DNA of 64,000 bases from Salegentibacter salinarum (lineage in GTDB: Bacteria; Bacteroidota; Bacteroidia; Flavobacteriales; Flavobacteriaceae): the NCBI RefSeq assembly GCF_900168115.1, contig NZ_FUZC01000013.1:1-64000 (forward strand), in the 5' to 3' direction. The translations under genes and the position numbers were made by a program. The notes beneath the pieces are model-generated. The model did no database searches, was not told where the DNA came from, and saw nothing but the letters and a program-made list of their open reading frames with translations. Shown one piece after another: positions 35,612-44,946 of the stretch (within the stretch, counting starts at the first letter, position 1; every line of letters starts with the position of its first letter).

Positions 35612-36850
35612 ATGAAACAATTATTTATCAATATAAAAGAACTCTTGCAAGTAAGAGACGAACCGGTAGAAAAACTTTCCGGAGCTGAAATGAAGGAATT
35701 GCCCAGCCTAAAAAATGCCTGGTTACTTATTGAAAATGATAAAATTTCCGATTATGGAGAAATGAATTCCCTGCCGGAAATAAATGCAGATAAAACTATT
35801 AATGCTGAAGGTAAAATAATCCTTCCCAGCTGGTGCGATTCCCACACGCATATTGTTTATGCTGGGAACCGGGAACAGGAATTCGCCGATCGTATTAACG
35901 GACTTTCTTACGAAGAAATCGCTAAACGTGGAGGCGGAATTCTAAATTCCGCTAAAACACTACAAGAAACTTCGGAAGACGAAGTTTATGAACAATCGGC
36001 TAAACGTCTGGAGGAAGTGATGAAACTCGGTACCGGTGCGGTGGAAATTAAGTCAGGTTATGGTTTAACTGAAGAAGGTGAGTTAAAAATGCTTCGGGTG
36101 ATAAAAAAACTGCAGCAGAATTATGAGCTTCCCATCAAAGCAACTTTTTTAGGCGCGCACGCTATTCCAAAGGAATATAAAGAAAAACCAGATGCTTATT
36201 TGAATTTGGTCATTGATCAAATTTTACCGAAAGTAGCCGAAGAAAAACTCGCAGAGTACATTGATATTTTTTGCGAAAAAGGTTATTTCAGCGTAGATGA
36301 CACTCATAAACTGCTTTCCGCAGCGACGAAATTTGGTTTAAAGCCGAAAATTCACGTAAATCAATTTAATGCTATTGGCGGTATCCAGGCGGGAATTGAA
36401 CACGATGCTTTAAGCGTAGATCATCTGGAAGTAATGCGCCCTGAAGATATTGAAAGTCTAAAAGGAACAAATACAATGCCCGTCGCGCTTCCCTCCTGTT
36501 CGCTGTTTTTAAGCATTCCGTATACACCGGGACGAGAAATGCTGGACGCCGGTTTGCCTTTAGCATTAGCAACCGATTTTAACCCGGGCAGTACACCAAG
36601 TGGAAATATGAATTTAGTTGTTTCCCTGGCTTGTATAAAAATGAAAATGACTCCGGAAGAAGCGATTAACGCAGCTACCATAAATGGCGCATATGCAATG
36701 GAACTCAGCGAAACCCACGGAAGTATCACCAAGGGAAAAAAGGCCAATTTTATATTGACAAAAGAAATTCCGTCTTATACCTTTTTGCCTTATGCTTTCG
36801 GCACGAATTCCATAGAGTCGGTTTTTATTAACGGAAAAATGCTGGAATAA
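35612..36850 (+). CDS. hutI: Imidazolonepropionase
   Basis: This 412-aa amidohydrolase opens imidazolone-5-propionate to N-formimino-glutamate in histidine degradation. The metal motif DSHTHIVYAGNREQEF is near residue 77, KSGYGL near 148, the ligand HAIPKEY region near 186, HVNQFNAIGG near 249 and ATDFNPGSTPSGNMNL near 320, all as in HutI. The stop overlaps the start of hutG by one base (TAATG). hutH and hutU are not present in the window, so the pathway is split across the genome. Confidence 0.96.
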   Translation: MKQLFINIKELLQVRDEPVEKLSGAEMKELPSLKNAWLLIENDKISDYGEMNSLPEINADKTINAEGKIILPSWCDSHTHIVYAGNREQEFADRINGLSYEEIAKRGGGILNSAKTLQETSEDEVYEQSAKRLEEVMKLGTGAVEIKSGYGLTEEGELKMLRVIKKLQQNYELPIKATFLGAHAIPKEYKEKPDAYLNLVIDQILPKVAEEKLAEYIDIFCEKGYFSVDDTHKLLSAATKFGLKPKIHVNQFNAIGGIQAGIEHDALSVDHLEVMRPEDIESLKGTNTMPVALPSCSLFLSIPYTPGREMLDAGLPLALATDFNPGSTPSGNMNLVVSLACIKMKMTPEEAINAATINGAYAMELSETHGSITKGKKANFILTKEIPSYTFLPYAFGTNSIESVFINGKMLE

Positions 36851-37848
36851 TGGAAGGCTTAAAAATTTATAATTATAAGTCGGTTGAAAAGCTAATTTCT
36901 CTCCGTGATGGTGAAACCCGGTTCGGCGAAAAAATAAGTTTCGTTGGAAACCTGGAGGAATTAGCAAAAACAGAAGCAAAATTTGTGCTTTTTGGTATTC
37001 CCGAAGATATTGGCGTGAGGGCCAATCATGGGAAACCCGGCGCTTCCAAAGCTTGGGACACCTGTTTAAATTCGTTGTTGAATATTCAGAAAAATGAATT
37101 TACCGCTCCGGAAAATATCATTTTACTTGGTGAAATTGATTGTAAATCGGAAATGCAAAAAGCGGCCAATATCGATGAGGCCGACCCGAATTACTATCTA
37201 AAACTTGGCGACCTGGTAGAAAAAATTGACGAAAAAGTAAGTTTTTTAGTTGAGAAAATAGTTTCAGCAGGAAAAACACCAATCATTATAGGTGGTGGCC
37301 ACAACAACGCTTATGGCAATATTAAAGGTACTTCTAAAGCAATCAAAAAACCGCTAAATATTCTGAATATCGATGCGCATACCGATTTAAGAAAGTTAGA
37401 ACATCGGCATAGTGGAAATGGCTTCAGCTTTGCACAAAGAGATGGATTCCTGGGGAAATATTTGATGTTTGGAATTCATAAAAATTATACACCACAATAT
37501 ATTTTCGACGAGATAAGTTCGCTTTCAAATATTAAATTTCATCTTTTTGAAGATCTTATTTTGCAAACCCACCAGGGAAAAATGGCAGCTTTTAATTCAC
37601 AACTGGAATTCTTGAATAAACAGGCTTTTGGTTTAGAATTAGACTGTGATGCTATTATAAATTTTCCATCCAGCGCCAAGTCTCCCTCGGGTTTTGCCCT
37701 AAATATGGTCAGAAATTTTCTCCAAATTGCTTCCGAAGAAAAAAATTGTAAATATTTACATATTTGCGAAGCTGCCCCCAAAGAGGAGAATTACGCGCAA
37801 GTAGGAAAAGCATTATCATTTTTTATAACAGATTTTATGAAAGCATGA
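36850..37848 (+). CDS. hutG: Formimidoylglutamase (arginase/ureohydrolase family)
   Basis: A 332-aa protein of the ureohydrolase fold that releases formamide from formimino-glutamate, giving glutamate. Manganese-site motifs are GGGHNNAYGN near residue 151, NIDAHTDLR near 176 and GLELDCDAI near 259; the second motif keeps Asp-His-Asp, and the third has DCD as required. It follows hutI directly. Its last codons overlap the next gene (ATGA). Confidence 0.92.
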   Translation: MEGLKIYNYKSVEKLISLRDGETRFGEKISFVGNLEELAKTEAKFVLFGIPEDIGVRANHGKPGASKAWDTCLNSLLNIQKNEFTAPENIILLGEIDCKSEMQKAANIDEADPNYYLKLGDLVEKIDEKVSFLVEKIVSAGKTPIIIGGGHNNAYGNIKGTSKAIKKPLNILNIDAHTDLRKLEHRHSGNGFSFAQRDGFLGKYLMFGIHKNYTPQYIFDEISSLSNIKFHLFEDLILQTHQGKMAAFNSQLEFLNKQAFGLELDCDAIINFPSSAKSPSGFALNMVRNFLQIASEEKNCKYLHICEAAPKEENYAQVGKALSFFITDFMKA

Positions 37849-38210
37849 CAGAGAAGGTAGAAGAACTTATTGAAATAACAGCCCTGGTAATAGAAGTGGT
37901 GGGAATTCTCGTAATGGTGATTGGAACTTTTCTCGCCCTGGGCCGGTATGCATTTAAACTGCAGGGAGAAAATATAAGGAGTTTTCAAAAAATAAGGGAA
38001 GAATTAGGCCGTGCCATTTTACTGGGACTCGAAATTCTAATTGCTGCAGATATTATTGCCACCGTGGTTTACGGGGCCGAAATGGAGCAGATCCTCAACC
38101 TTGGGCTCATAATCCTGATTCGAACCTTTTTGAGCTTTACACTTGAAGTTGAAATAGAAGGAAAATTACCCTGGAAACAATCCAAAAACAGAACTACAGG
38201 CCAGAAGTAG
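37845..38210 (+). CDS. DUF1622 membrane protein
   Basis: This 121-aa protein is started at the ATG that overlaps the hutG stop. It has three hydrophobic segments at about residues 8-32, 55-75 and 80-100 (VIEVVGILVMVIGTFLALGR, LLGLEILIAADIIATVVYG) with EEL/GRAIL between, as in DUF1622. Function unknown. The 4-nt overlap makes it the third gene of the hut operon, but a role in histidine use is only suggested by position. Confidence 0.85.
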   Translation: MTEKVEELIEITALVIEVVGILVMVIGTFLALGRYAFKLQGENIRSFQKIREELGRAILLGLEILIAADIIATVVYGAEMEQILNLGLIILIRTFLSFTLEVEIEGKLPWKQSKNRTTGQK

Positions 38211-38231
38211 AAACCCCGGACGCTCTTTATC

Positions 38232-39866
38232 CTATTCTTCTTTTGAAAGTTTTTGATATACCCCGTTGGTCCAACCAAAACCGTCCTGGGTTGGGTATTC
38301 TCCACCCCCGCTCTCTTTACTCAGGTCTTCTACGTTATATTTCTCAAGCAATTTATAGGTGTTTTCATATACGCTTTGATTAAGATTTAACCAGCGCTGC
38401 TTAATTTCTGAAGCCAACAGGTCTTTACCATAATTTCGTAATCCTTCAATACTCATATATTGCAAAGGTGCCCAACCATTTGGCGCATCCCATTGCTGCC
38501 CGGTATTGTGCGGCGTACTCACCAGCCCGCCCGGTCTAAGAAAGATTTGCTCCATAGTTTCAGAAATTTTACCGGCCTGTTTTTCATCTGAAATTTCAAA
38601 AAAGAGCGGGTAAACCCCGGCGAGCGAATAGATTCCTGTTCTATGTTCTTTTTTAAAATTATAATCAAAATAAAACCCGGTCTCTTCTTCCCAAAGATAT
38701 TTTTGAATAGCAGCCTCTCTATTTTCTGCCCTTTCTTGAAATGTTACAGCTTTTTCCGGTTGTACTTTTAAATTGTAAGCCCGGGCGAGCGTTTGCTCCA
38801 GGTTATAAAGCAGGCTGTTAAGGTCTACCGGAATAATTTGCGTGGTATGAATGCTATACAAGTTAAAATCACCATTGCCATTTATACTCAGCCACCGACT
38901 GGAAAAATCCCAACCAGATTCGGCAGCCGCTCTTAGGTTCCGATAAACCTCTTCCTTTGTTCGATCTGGATTTTTGCTAATGGCTTTTTCAGCAGTTTCC
39001 ACATCTTCGCGATAACTCTCTGGTCTTGGAGTGTTTTTATCGTCCCAATACCGATTTAGAATTTCTTCATTAGAAAGCCTCACCACCCTTTTATAAGCTC
39101 CCGGTTCTTGATTCTCACTGCCCTTCATCCAGAAGTCATATTCCTTTTCTAAAGCCGGAAGATATTTTATATAAGTTTCTTCCCCATCAGTTTGGGCGAG
39201 CAGTTCTACCATCTTCGCAAAAAATGGCGGTTGGGACCGGCTTAAATAATAAGTACGATTTCCGTTAGGAATAAAACCATAATTTTCAATGAGCCAGGCA
39301 AAATTATCTACCATATTTCTAATGGTTTCAGTTTCGCCGTCTTCCTGGAGACCAAGCATCGTGAAATAACTATCCCAGTAATAGATTTCTCGAAATCTTC
39401 CGCCGGGAACTATATAAGGATTTGGTAAGGGAATCAAAGTACCGGAAAGCTTTTCATCTGCAGGGCGCTTCAACACATCCCATAATTTATTGATATGCAG
39501 ATTTATTGAAGAAGAATCGGTTTTATAATCACTGTCTGCTTCCGGGATTTCAAAATTTTCATTTAAAAAAGTCTTTAATTCAGTATTGCTTTCGGGTTTA
39601 ATTTCAGCATATTTCTTCCGAATTTCTTCGGGAGCAATGCGCGGCACGGCATCAACAAACGTTTTGCTATCTGTAAACAGGGATTCATTCTTTTGAACAT
39701 CAAAAAACAATTTGCCATAAAGCTCTTCCGGTGGCAGAATACTAAGCTGCTTTTCCTCTACCTGAATTTCTTCAGGTTTATTTCCTTCTGTTTTAACTGC
39801 TGAAGAACAAGCGCTAAAAAGTAAAAAGGAACACAAGAACAGAAAATTTATAGAAAGCTTTTTCAT
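38232..39866 (-). CDS. treA: Trehalase lipoprotein (glycoside hydrolase family 37)
   Basis: At 544 aa, this exported alpha,alpha-trehalase has a lipobox in LFLCSFLLFSACSS and is started at MKKLSINF. GH37 signatures are PGGRFREIYYWDSYF near residue 155 (signature 1), ESGWDFSSRW near 310 with the general-acid aspartate, and GGGEYPTQDGFGWTNGVY near 518 (signature 2). It cleaves trehalose to two glucoses in the periplasm or at the surface. The gene stands alone, convergent with the hutIG-DUF1622 operon, 21 nt apart. Trehalose is a common osmolyte, matching a halophilic life style, but that link is inference. Confidence 0.94.
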   Translation of the reverse strand: MKKLSINFLFLCSFLLFSACSSAVKTEGNKPEEIQVEEKQLSILPPEELYGKLFFDVQKNESLFTDSKTFVDAVPRIAPEEIRKKYAEIKPESNTELKTFLNENFEIPEADSDYKTDSSSINLHINKLWDVLKRPADEKLSGTLIPLPNPYIVPGGRFREIYYWDSYFTMLGLQEDGETETIRNMVDNFAWLIENYGFIPNGNRTYYLSRSQPPFFAKMVELLAQTDGEETYIKYLPALEKEYDFWMKGSENQEPGAYKRVVRLSNEEILNRYWDDKNTPRPESYREDVETAEKAISKNPDRTKEEVYRNLRAAAESGWDFSSRWLSINGNGDFNLYSIHTTQIIPVDLNSLLYNLEQTLARAYNLKVQPEKAVTFQERAENREAAIQKYLWEEETGFYFDYNFKKEHRTGIYSLAGVYPLFFEISDEKQAGKISETMEQIFLRPGGLVSTPHNTGQQWDAPNGWAPLQYMSIEGLRNYGKDLLASEIKQRWLNLNQSVYENTYKLLEKYNVEDLSKESGGGEYPTQDGFGWTNGVYQKLSKEE

Positions 39867-40033
39867 AAAATTCATTTTTGATTAACTAGCCGGTGTGAAA
39901 GTAAAAAATTATTTATAATTCGCGTTTTTGGCCCGGGAGTAAACCAGCTCGCAGCAATTAAATCTCTGTTATCCGGAAAATGGGCAGAGACCGCTTTATT
40001 TTCTATTTTAGCCGAAAATTTAGCTTTATAAAA

Positions 40034-40492
40034 ATGGAAATTATCTCTTTTAAATCAGCCTACGCCGAAGATTTTAAAAATTTAAACCTCGCCTGGCTAG
40101 AAAAGTATTTTTGGGTAGAGCCCCACGATGAAGAAGTGCTGGGTAGGCCTGAAAAATATATTATTGAAACCGGCGGTAATATATTTTTCGTGAAAGATGA
40201 TAAAAAAATAATTGGATGCGTGGCTTTAATGAAAATTGAGGATGGGGTCTTTGAGTTGACTAAAATGTCGGTAAGCCCGGAATACCAGGGAAAAAAAATT
40301 GGTCAAAAATTAATGGAACATAGCCTGGAATTTGCTAAAGACCAAGGCTGGGATCATTTAATTATTTTTTCTAACCGAAAACTTGAAAATGCCATTTATA
40401 TCTATAAAAAATATGGTTTTAAAGAAATTCCTATTGGAGAAAATAACCCCTATAGCCGTGGAGATATAAAAATGCGACTGGATTTGGCATAA
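40034..40492 (+). CDS. GNAT-family N-acetyltransferase
   Basis: A 152-aa protein started at MEIISFKSAYAEDF; 18 upstream codons in frame are not conserved in style. The acetyl-CoA loop is SPEYQGKKIGQKLMEHSLEFA (about residues 80-100, Q/RxxGxG/A type), with the following strand DHLIIFSN and helix ENAIYIYKKYGFKE near residue 120. The substrate is unknown. It lies divergent from the trehalase gene. Confidence 0.9.
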   Translation: MEIISFKSAYAEDFKNLNLAWLEKYFWVEPHDEEVLGRPEKYIIETGGNIFFVKDDKKIIGCVALMKIEDGVFELTKMSVSPEYQGKKIGQKLMEHSLEFAKDQGWDHLIIFSNRKLENAIYIYKKYGFKEIPIGENNPYSRGDIKMRLDLA

Positions 40493-40554
40493 AAATTTAA
40501 AAAACGAGGCTATTCTAGTGCAGGTTAATTAATTTTAATGCAAAATAATCAACT

Positions 40555-41367
40555 ATGAAATATTTATTCACTTTACTCGCAGTGGGAATTCTATTTTCCG
40601 GCTGTAAGAATGAAGGAAAAAACACTGAATCTGAAGATCAAATAAATGAAAATCCGTACGGGGAGGAAAACAACGTATTGGAAGCTGATTCGGCTTCGAT
40701 AGATATTCAACCCATCTCTCACGCTACTGCGGCAGTAACTTGGAGTGATGCCACTTTCTACTTAGATCCTGTTGGAGGCGCCGAGGCTTTTGAAGGAATT
40801 GAGAAACCAGATTTCATCTTAATTACCGATATTCACGGAGATCATATGAGCATAGAAACCCTGGAGTCCTTGAGTCTTAATGGAACACATATTATAGTTC
40901 CGCAAGCCGTAAGAGATGAAATGCCTGAAGAAATGAAAGATAAAGTTAGGGTTTTAGAAAATGGCGCTACAACCCGTGTACTCGAGTTTTATATTGAAGC
41001 TATCCCAATGTATAATCTTCCGGAAGATCCTGAAGCTTATCATCCTAAAGGTCGTGGAAATGGTTATGTAGTAGAAAGAAACGGACAACGACTTTATATC
41101 GCGGGTGATACGGAAAATATTCCTGAAATGAAGGAATTGGAAAATATTGAGATTGCCTTAATCCCAATGAACCTGCCTTACACGATGACAGCCGAAGATG
41201 CTGCCGATGGCGTTTTAGCATTTGCACCTAAAAAAGTGATTCCTTATCATTTTAGAGGGGAAGATGGTTTTGCCGATGTAGAAAAATTTAAAGAACTGGT
41301 AAACGAAGGCAATAAAGATATTGAAGTCGAAATGCTGGAATGGTATCCTGATAGAGAGGAAGAATAA
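40555..41367 (+). CDS. MBL-fold metal-dependent hydrolase lipoprotein
   Basis: This 270-aa lipoprotein (signal MKYLFTLLAVGILFSGC) has a UlaG-like metallo-beta-lactamase domain. The first histidine is in ISHATAAVTW near residue 55, the core motif is ITDIHGDHMS near 92 (HxxDH variant HGDH), then AGDTENIPEM near 183 and PYHFRGED near 229. It probably hydrolyses a phosphodiester or lactone in the periplasm. It is followed by a terminator. The 62-nt gap to the GNAT gene leaves room for its own promoter. Confidence 0.9.
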   Translation: MKYLFTLLAVGILFSGCKNEGKNTESEDQINENPYGEENNVLEADSASIDIQPISHATAAVTWSDATFYLDPVGGAEAFEGIEKPDFILITDIHGDHMSIETLESLSLNGTHIIVPQAVRDEMPEEMKDKVRVLENGATTRVLEFYIEAIPMYNLPEDPEAYHPKGRGNGYVVERNGQRLYIAGDTENIPEMKELENIEIALIPMNLPYTMTAEDAADGVLAFAPKKVIPYHFRGEDGFADVEKFKELVNEGNKDIEVEMLEWYPDREEE

Positions 41368-41390
41368 ATTCAATTTTTTTATAAAAATAA

Positions 41391-41416
41391 AACCCGGTGA
41401 TGAGCCGGGTTTTTTG
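41391..41416 (+). terminator. Terminator of the MBL-fold gene
   Basis: AACCCGG and CCGGGTT pair around a 7-nt loop, followed by a T-run. It also faces the convergent gene at 41446. Confidence 0.88.
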
Positions 41417-41445
41417 TTTTTTACATTCTTTGATTGAAAAAATAC

Positions 41446-41778
41446 TTAAGGTTTTAATCTTATAGGTAACTTATATTTTTTGATAGAAGGATCTAAAACT
41501 GTTTTAATCTTTTTATGATTTAGATGTTGTTTAATCAACTTTCCAGCCGGTGTATGGGTTGTCCCCACGTAAAGCACCTGCATTTCATTGTTTTCGTTAA
41601 AACTCACTACCAAATTTGCCACTACTTCTTCTTCAATATCAAGTTCGATATTCTTTAATAAATCATGGATTTCCTTTTTAAAGGAAGCTGAAGTTTCAGG
41701 AGAATTTCCCGGGGCTGCGTGAAGTAAACTTCCGGCGCTAATAGCTAACGCAAATACTACTAATTTTAAAATCTTCAT
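41446..41778 (-). CDS. Small secreted protein of unknown function
   Basis: This 110-aa protein has signal peptide MKILKLVVFALAISAGSLLHA. The mature part has one acidic helix-like region (KKEIHDLLKNIELDIEEE) and a short beta-rich part (VANLVVSFNENNEMQVLYVG) ending in KYKLPIRLKP. The pattern resembles many small exported proteins of Flavobacteriia that share a TonB-C-like EVxxVVxFNxxNxIxVLxV core; no function can be named. It is convergent to the MBL-fold gene and isolated. Confidence 0.7.
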   Translation of the reverse strand: MKILKLVVFALAISAGSLLHAAPGNSPETSASFKKEIHDLLKNIELDIEEEVVANLVVSFNENNEMQVLYVGTTHTPAGKLIKQHLNHKKIKTVLDPSIKKYKLPIRLKP

Positions 41779-41911
41779 AATAATAAAATTTAAAGGTTAT
41801 ACATCATAAAGACCGGTCTAATCATTTAAATGTTACAGGATTATATTAATTTCAGTAAATTTTAACTTATATAACAATAAAAGACCGGTGATGAACCGGT
41901 TCTGTCATAAC

Positions 41912-42004
41912 GGTCACCCTGTCTTGCAGTTTCGGAATTGTGTGGGTCTAACAAGTTTAGCCAGTTAGATTCTAAAATATTCGGGGCCTCGGGACAGAAT
42001 GACG
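41912..42004. repeat. Diverged CGTCA-family repeat
   Basis: Begins GGTCACCCTGTC and ends GACAGAATGACG, with GTCTAACAAGTTTAG and TTAGATTCT inside, the same components as the copies at 35395 and 31738. Just before it, ACCGGTGATGAACCGGT (41885-41901) forms a small hairpin. Confidence 0.55.
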
Positions 42005-42080
42005 CTTAAGCTGTATACAATTTCAGTTTCCACGGAAATTAAACCTATATCATTTAACCAACGAAACGTTAAGGCATAAA

Positions 42081-42169
42081 AAAACTGTCTAAAATTCTCT
42101 TATTTACCATCAATATCCTGAACTTGTTCCAGGATCTAATAGCAATAAAATTAAACTTTAGACAGTTTT
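42081..42169 (-). terminator. Stem-loop terminator of sucC with a repeat hairpin in the loop
   Basis: Perfect 13-bp stem AAAACTGTCTAAA (42081-42093) / TTTAGACAGTTTT (42157-42169), with a T-run on the minus strand. The loop contains ATCCTGAACTTGTTCCAGGAT, one arm of the CGTCA-family repeat. The remaining 1779-2200 part of this 420-bp gap holds the repeat at 41912 and nothing coding. Confidence 0.75.
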
Positions 42170-42200
42170 AATTAAACAGGAATAAATTCCCGTTAATATA

Positions 42201-43394
42201 TTATTTAAGTACTTCCTGTACTTTATCAGCAGCTTCCTGGAACTGTACTGCAGAGTGGATCTTGAATCCGCTATCGTCAATTAATTTCTTGGCAATATCT
42301 GCATTGGTCCCTTGTAAACGTACAATAATTGGCACGTCTATAGTATCTCCTAGGTTTTTGTAAGCATCTACAATTCCCTGTGCCACACGGTCACAACGAA
42401 CAATTCCTCCAAAAATATTTACCAAAATTGCTTCTACTTTATCATCTTTTAAAATCAAACGGAAAGCTTCTTCAACTCGCTTGGCATCGGCGGTACCACC
42501 AACATCAAGGAAGTTAGCCGGCTCGCCACCTGCTTGTTTAATCAGATCCATTGTTGCCATAGCCAGGCCGGCACCATTAACCATACAACCAACGTTCCCG
42601 TCAAGGTCCACATAGTTAAGTCCAACTTCTTTAGCTTCAACTTCAGTTTGATTTTCTTCACGAATATCACGCATTTCAGCATAGTCTTTATGACGGAAAA
42701 GCGCATTATCATCAAGGGTTACTTTTGCATCTACTGCAAGAATTTTATCATCGCTGGTTTTTAAAACCGGGTTGATTTCGAAAAGAGAAGAATCAGATTT
42801 TTCAAAAGCTTTGTAAAGAGACATTACAAATTTTGTCATTTCTTTAAAAGCAGCTCCGCTTAGCTTAAGGTTGAAAGCTATTCTTCTAGCCTGGAAAGGC
42901 ATAAGTCCTGTTGCAGGATCTACCTCTTCAGTAAAAATTAAATGCGGAGTTTCTTCAGCAACAGTTTCAATATCAACACCACCTTCAGTAGAATACATAA
43001 TCATATTACGACCGGTTGCACGGTTAAGTAAAACAGACATATAATATTCTTCGGGCTCATTGTCTCCGGGATAGTATACATCCTCAGCTATCAACACCTG
43101 GTGTACTTTTTTACCTTCAGCCGAAGTTTGCGGAGTTACCAGGTTCATTCCAATAATGTTTCCTGCTATTTCTTCTACCTCTTTAAGGTTCTTGGCCAGT
43201 TTTACACCACCACCTTTTCCACGTCCACCGGCGTGTACCTGGGCCTTAATAACGTGCCATCCGGTACCGGTTTGTTCTGTTAGTTCTTTGGCGGCGTCTA
43301 CGGCCTCTTTTGCATTATGTGCAACTAAACCACGCTGAATGCGTACGCCAAAACTGCTTAAAATTTCTTTTCCTTGATATTCGTGTATGTTCAT
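42201..43394 (-). CDS. sucC: Succinyl-CoA synthetase (ADP-forming) beta subunit
   Basis: A 397-aa ATP-grasp subunit of the TCA-cycle enzyme that makes succinate and ATP/GTP from succinyl-CoA. It starts MNIHEYQGKEILSSFG; ATP-grasp parts are KAQVHAGGRGKGGGVKLA near residue 46, FEINPVLKT near 203 and NGAGLAMATMDLIK near 271. The CoA-ligase part has DVGGTADAKRVEEAF near 296, NIFGGIVRCDRVAQGI near 325 and VRLQGTNADIAKKL near 360. sucD is not adjacent, which is usual in Flavobacteriia. It is a single gene with the terminator described at 42081. Confidence 0.97.
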   Translation of the reverse strand: MNIHEYQGKEILSSFGVRIQRGLVAHNAKEAVDAAKELTEQTGTGWHVIKAQVHAGGRGKGGGVKLAKNLKEVEEIAGNIIGMNLVTPQTSAEGKKVHQVLIAEDVYYPGDNEPEEYYMSVLLNRATGRNMIMYSTEGGVDIETVAEETPHLIFTEEVDPATGLMPFQARRIAFNLKLSGAAFKEMTKFVMSLYKAFEKSDSSLFEINPVLKTSDDKILAVDAKVTLDDNALFRHKDYAEMRDIREENQTEVEAKEVGLNYVDLDGNVGCMVNGAGLAMATMDLIKQAGGEPANFLDVGGTADAKRVEEAFRLILKDDKVEAILVNIFGGIVRCDRVAQGIVDAYKNLGDTIDVPIIVRLQGTNADIAKKLIDDSGFKIHSAVQFQEAADKVQEVLK

Positions 43395-43627
43395 AATCAG
43401 CTATTTCTTCAGTATTAATTACGGTTAGCAAAAGTAACAAATGTATAGCTATTGTACCAATCTTTTTTAGGATATCCCCAGCCCTGCCATAATCTAAAGC
43501 CAGAAGAAAATTTAGCATTTCCTTAAGGATTACAGATTTTTAAAATCCCCGTTATTACTGCGATTTCGCTACTATAAGCTTATCGTAAATTTTTGAGGAA
43601 ATTATGCATTATTAAGTTAATCCCTTT

Positions 43628-43635
43628 TAATTTTG
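43628..43635 (+). promoter_or_regulatory. Probable -7 box for the MFS gene
   Basis: TAATTTTG, 26 nt before the ATG at 43662, matches TAnnTTTG and lies inside an in-frame upstream extension, supporting the later start. Confidence 0.45.
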
Positions 43636-43661
43636 CCCTTTGCTTAAAAATTAACCTAAAA

Positions 43662-44834
43662 ATGAATAAAGCACTTGTGGCACTGGCTATTGGCGGATTT
43701 GGCATTGGATTGACCGAATTCGTGATTATGGGAATTCTTCCCGATGTAGCTTCGGCTTTAGATATTAGCATTCCACAGGCCGGGCACTTTATTTCTGCCT
43801 ATGCTTTGGGAGTTGTGGTGGGGGCGCCTTTACTTACTGCTTTTGGCGGAAAATGGCCGGCGCATAAAACGCTACTCCTTCTTATGGTTTGGTTTACAGT
43901 TTTTAATTCCCTTTCAGCTTTTGCAAATTCTTACGAGTTGTTACTGGTTTCCCGCTTTTTATCGGGTTTACCACACGGGGCATTTTTCGGAATTGGCGCG
44001 GTGGTTGCGGGCCAGCTGGCCAAACCCGGGAAATCGGCACAAGCTATTGCCATTATGTTTACCGGCCTAACGCTGGCCAACGTATTTGGCGTTCCGCTGG
44101 GAACTTTTTTGGGCCACAATTATAGCTGGAATGTTTCTTTTATGTTGGTGGGAATTGTGGGTTTACTGGCAATTGCCAGTGTAAAATTTTGGATGCCCGT
44201 ACTTCCAAAATCTTCTTCAGAAGGAATTAGAAAAGATTTAAATGTGCTGAAACGCGGTGAACTCTGGATGGTGGTTTTACTTACTACAATTGGAACCGGT
44301 GGCTTTTTTGCCTGGTATAGTTATATCGCGCCTTTAGTTACCGATGTAGCGGGACACCCCGAAGGTTTTGTAAGCTACGTTATGATTCTTGCCGGAGTTG
44401 GAATGGTCATAGGAAATTTAATTGGTGCTAAACTCGCCGAAAAATTTTCTCCTATTTATGCGGTGATCATGAGTATGGTTTTAATGGTGTTTGCCTTAAT
44501 TACCAACGCCTACGTAGCCGAAAACCAAATCGCTATTCTGGTAATGACATTTCTTATCGCTACTATTGCTTTTTGCCTCTCCACGCCTATTCAAATGGTG
44601 ATGATCAATTCAGCAAAAGGCTCAGAGAGTTTGGGCTCTTCTATGAACCAGAGCGCATTTAATATGGGAAATGCTTCCGGGGCCTATTTTGCCGGTTTGC
44701 CAATTGCTTTTGGTTATGGCTTCACCTCTGCATCCCTGGTTGGCGCTGTAATGGCCGGGTTAGGTGTGTTTATCGCACTCGCGATTATTCTTATTCGAAA
44801 AAGAAAGGAAAGTGCTGTTGCAACAGCGAGTTAA
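43662..44834 (+). CDS. MFS exporter (DHA1 family, sugar/drug efflux type)
   Basis: This 390-aa transporter with twelve predicted membrane helices is started at MNKALVALAIGGFGIGLTEF. The DHA1 start GIGLTEFVIMGILPDVA, motif RFLSGLPHGAFFGIGAVVAG near residue 104 and the second-half SxNQSAFNMGNASGAYFAG near 335 fit the AraJ/YdhP/YdeA (arabinose efflux) group. It would export sugars or drugs with proton antiport. It lies alone between sucC (divergent) and lysA. Confidence 0.9.
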   Translation: MNKALVALAIGGFGIGLTEFVIMGILPDVASALDISIPQAGHFISAYALGVVVGAPLLTAFGGKWPAHKTLLLLMVWFTVFNSLSAFANSYELLLVSRFLSGLPHGAFFGIGAVVAGQLAKPGKSAQAIAIMFTGLTLANVFGVPLGTFLGHNYSWNVSFMLVGIVGLLAIASVKFWMPVLPKSSSEGIRKDLNVLKRGELWMVVLLTTIGTGGFFAWYSYIAPLVTDVAGHPEGFVSYVMILAGVGMVIGNLIGAKLAEKFSPIYAVIMSMVLMVFALITNAYVAENQIAILVMTFLIATIAFCLSTPIQMVMINSAKGSESLGSSMNQSAFNMGNASGAYFAGLPIAFGYGFTSASLVGAVMAGLGVFIALAIILIRKRKESAVATAS

Positions 44835-44875
44835 AGTATCTTCTCTCTAAATATTAACAATTTCGGGAAATTCGT

Positions 44876-44883
44876 TATTTTTG
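44876..44883 (+). promoter_or_regulatory. lysA: Probable -7 box for lysA
   Basis: TATTTTTG matches TAnnTTTG and lies at the beginning of an in-frame upstream extension of lysA. It makes the ATG at 44947 the likely start and gives a leader of about 57 nt. Confidence 0.5.
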
Positions 44884-44946
44884 AGACTTGCACTTGTGGG
44901 AGTTGAATTTTCTCCTGTTTTTTGCCACTTAAATTTTTCAATTGTT

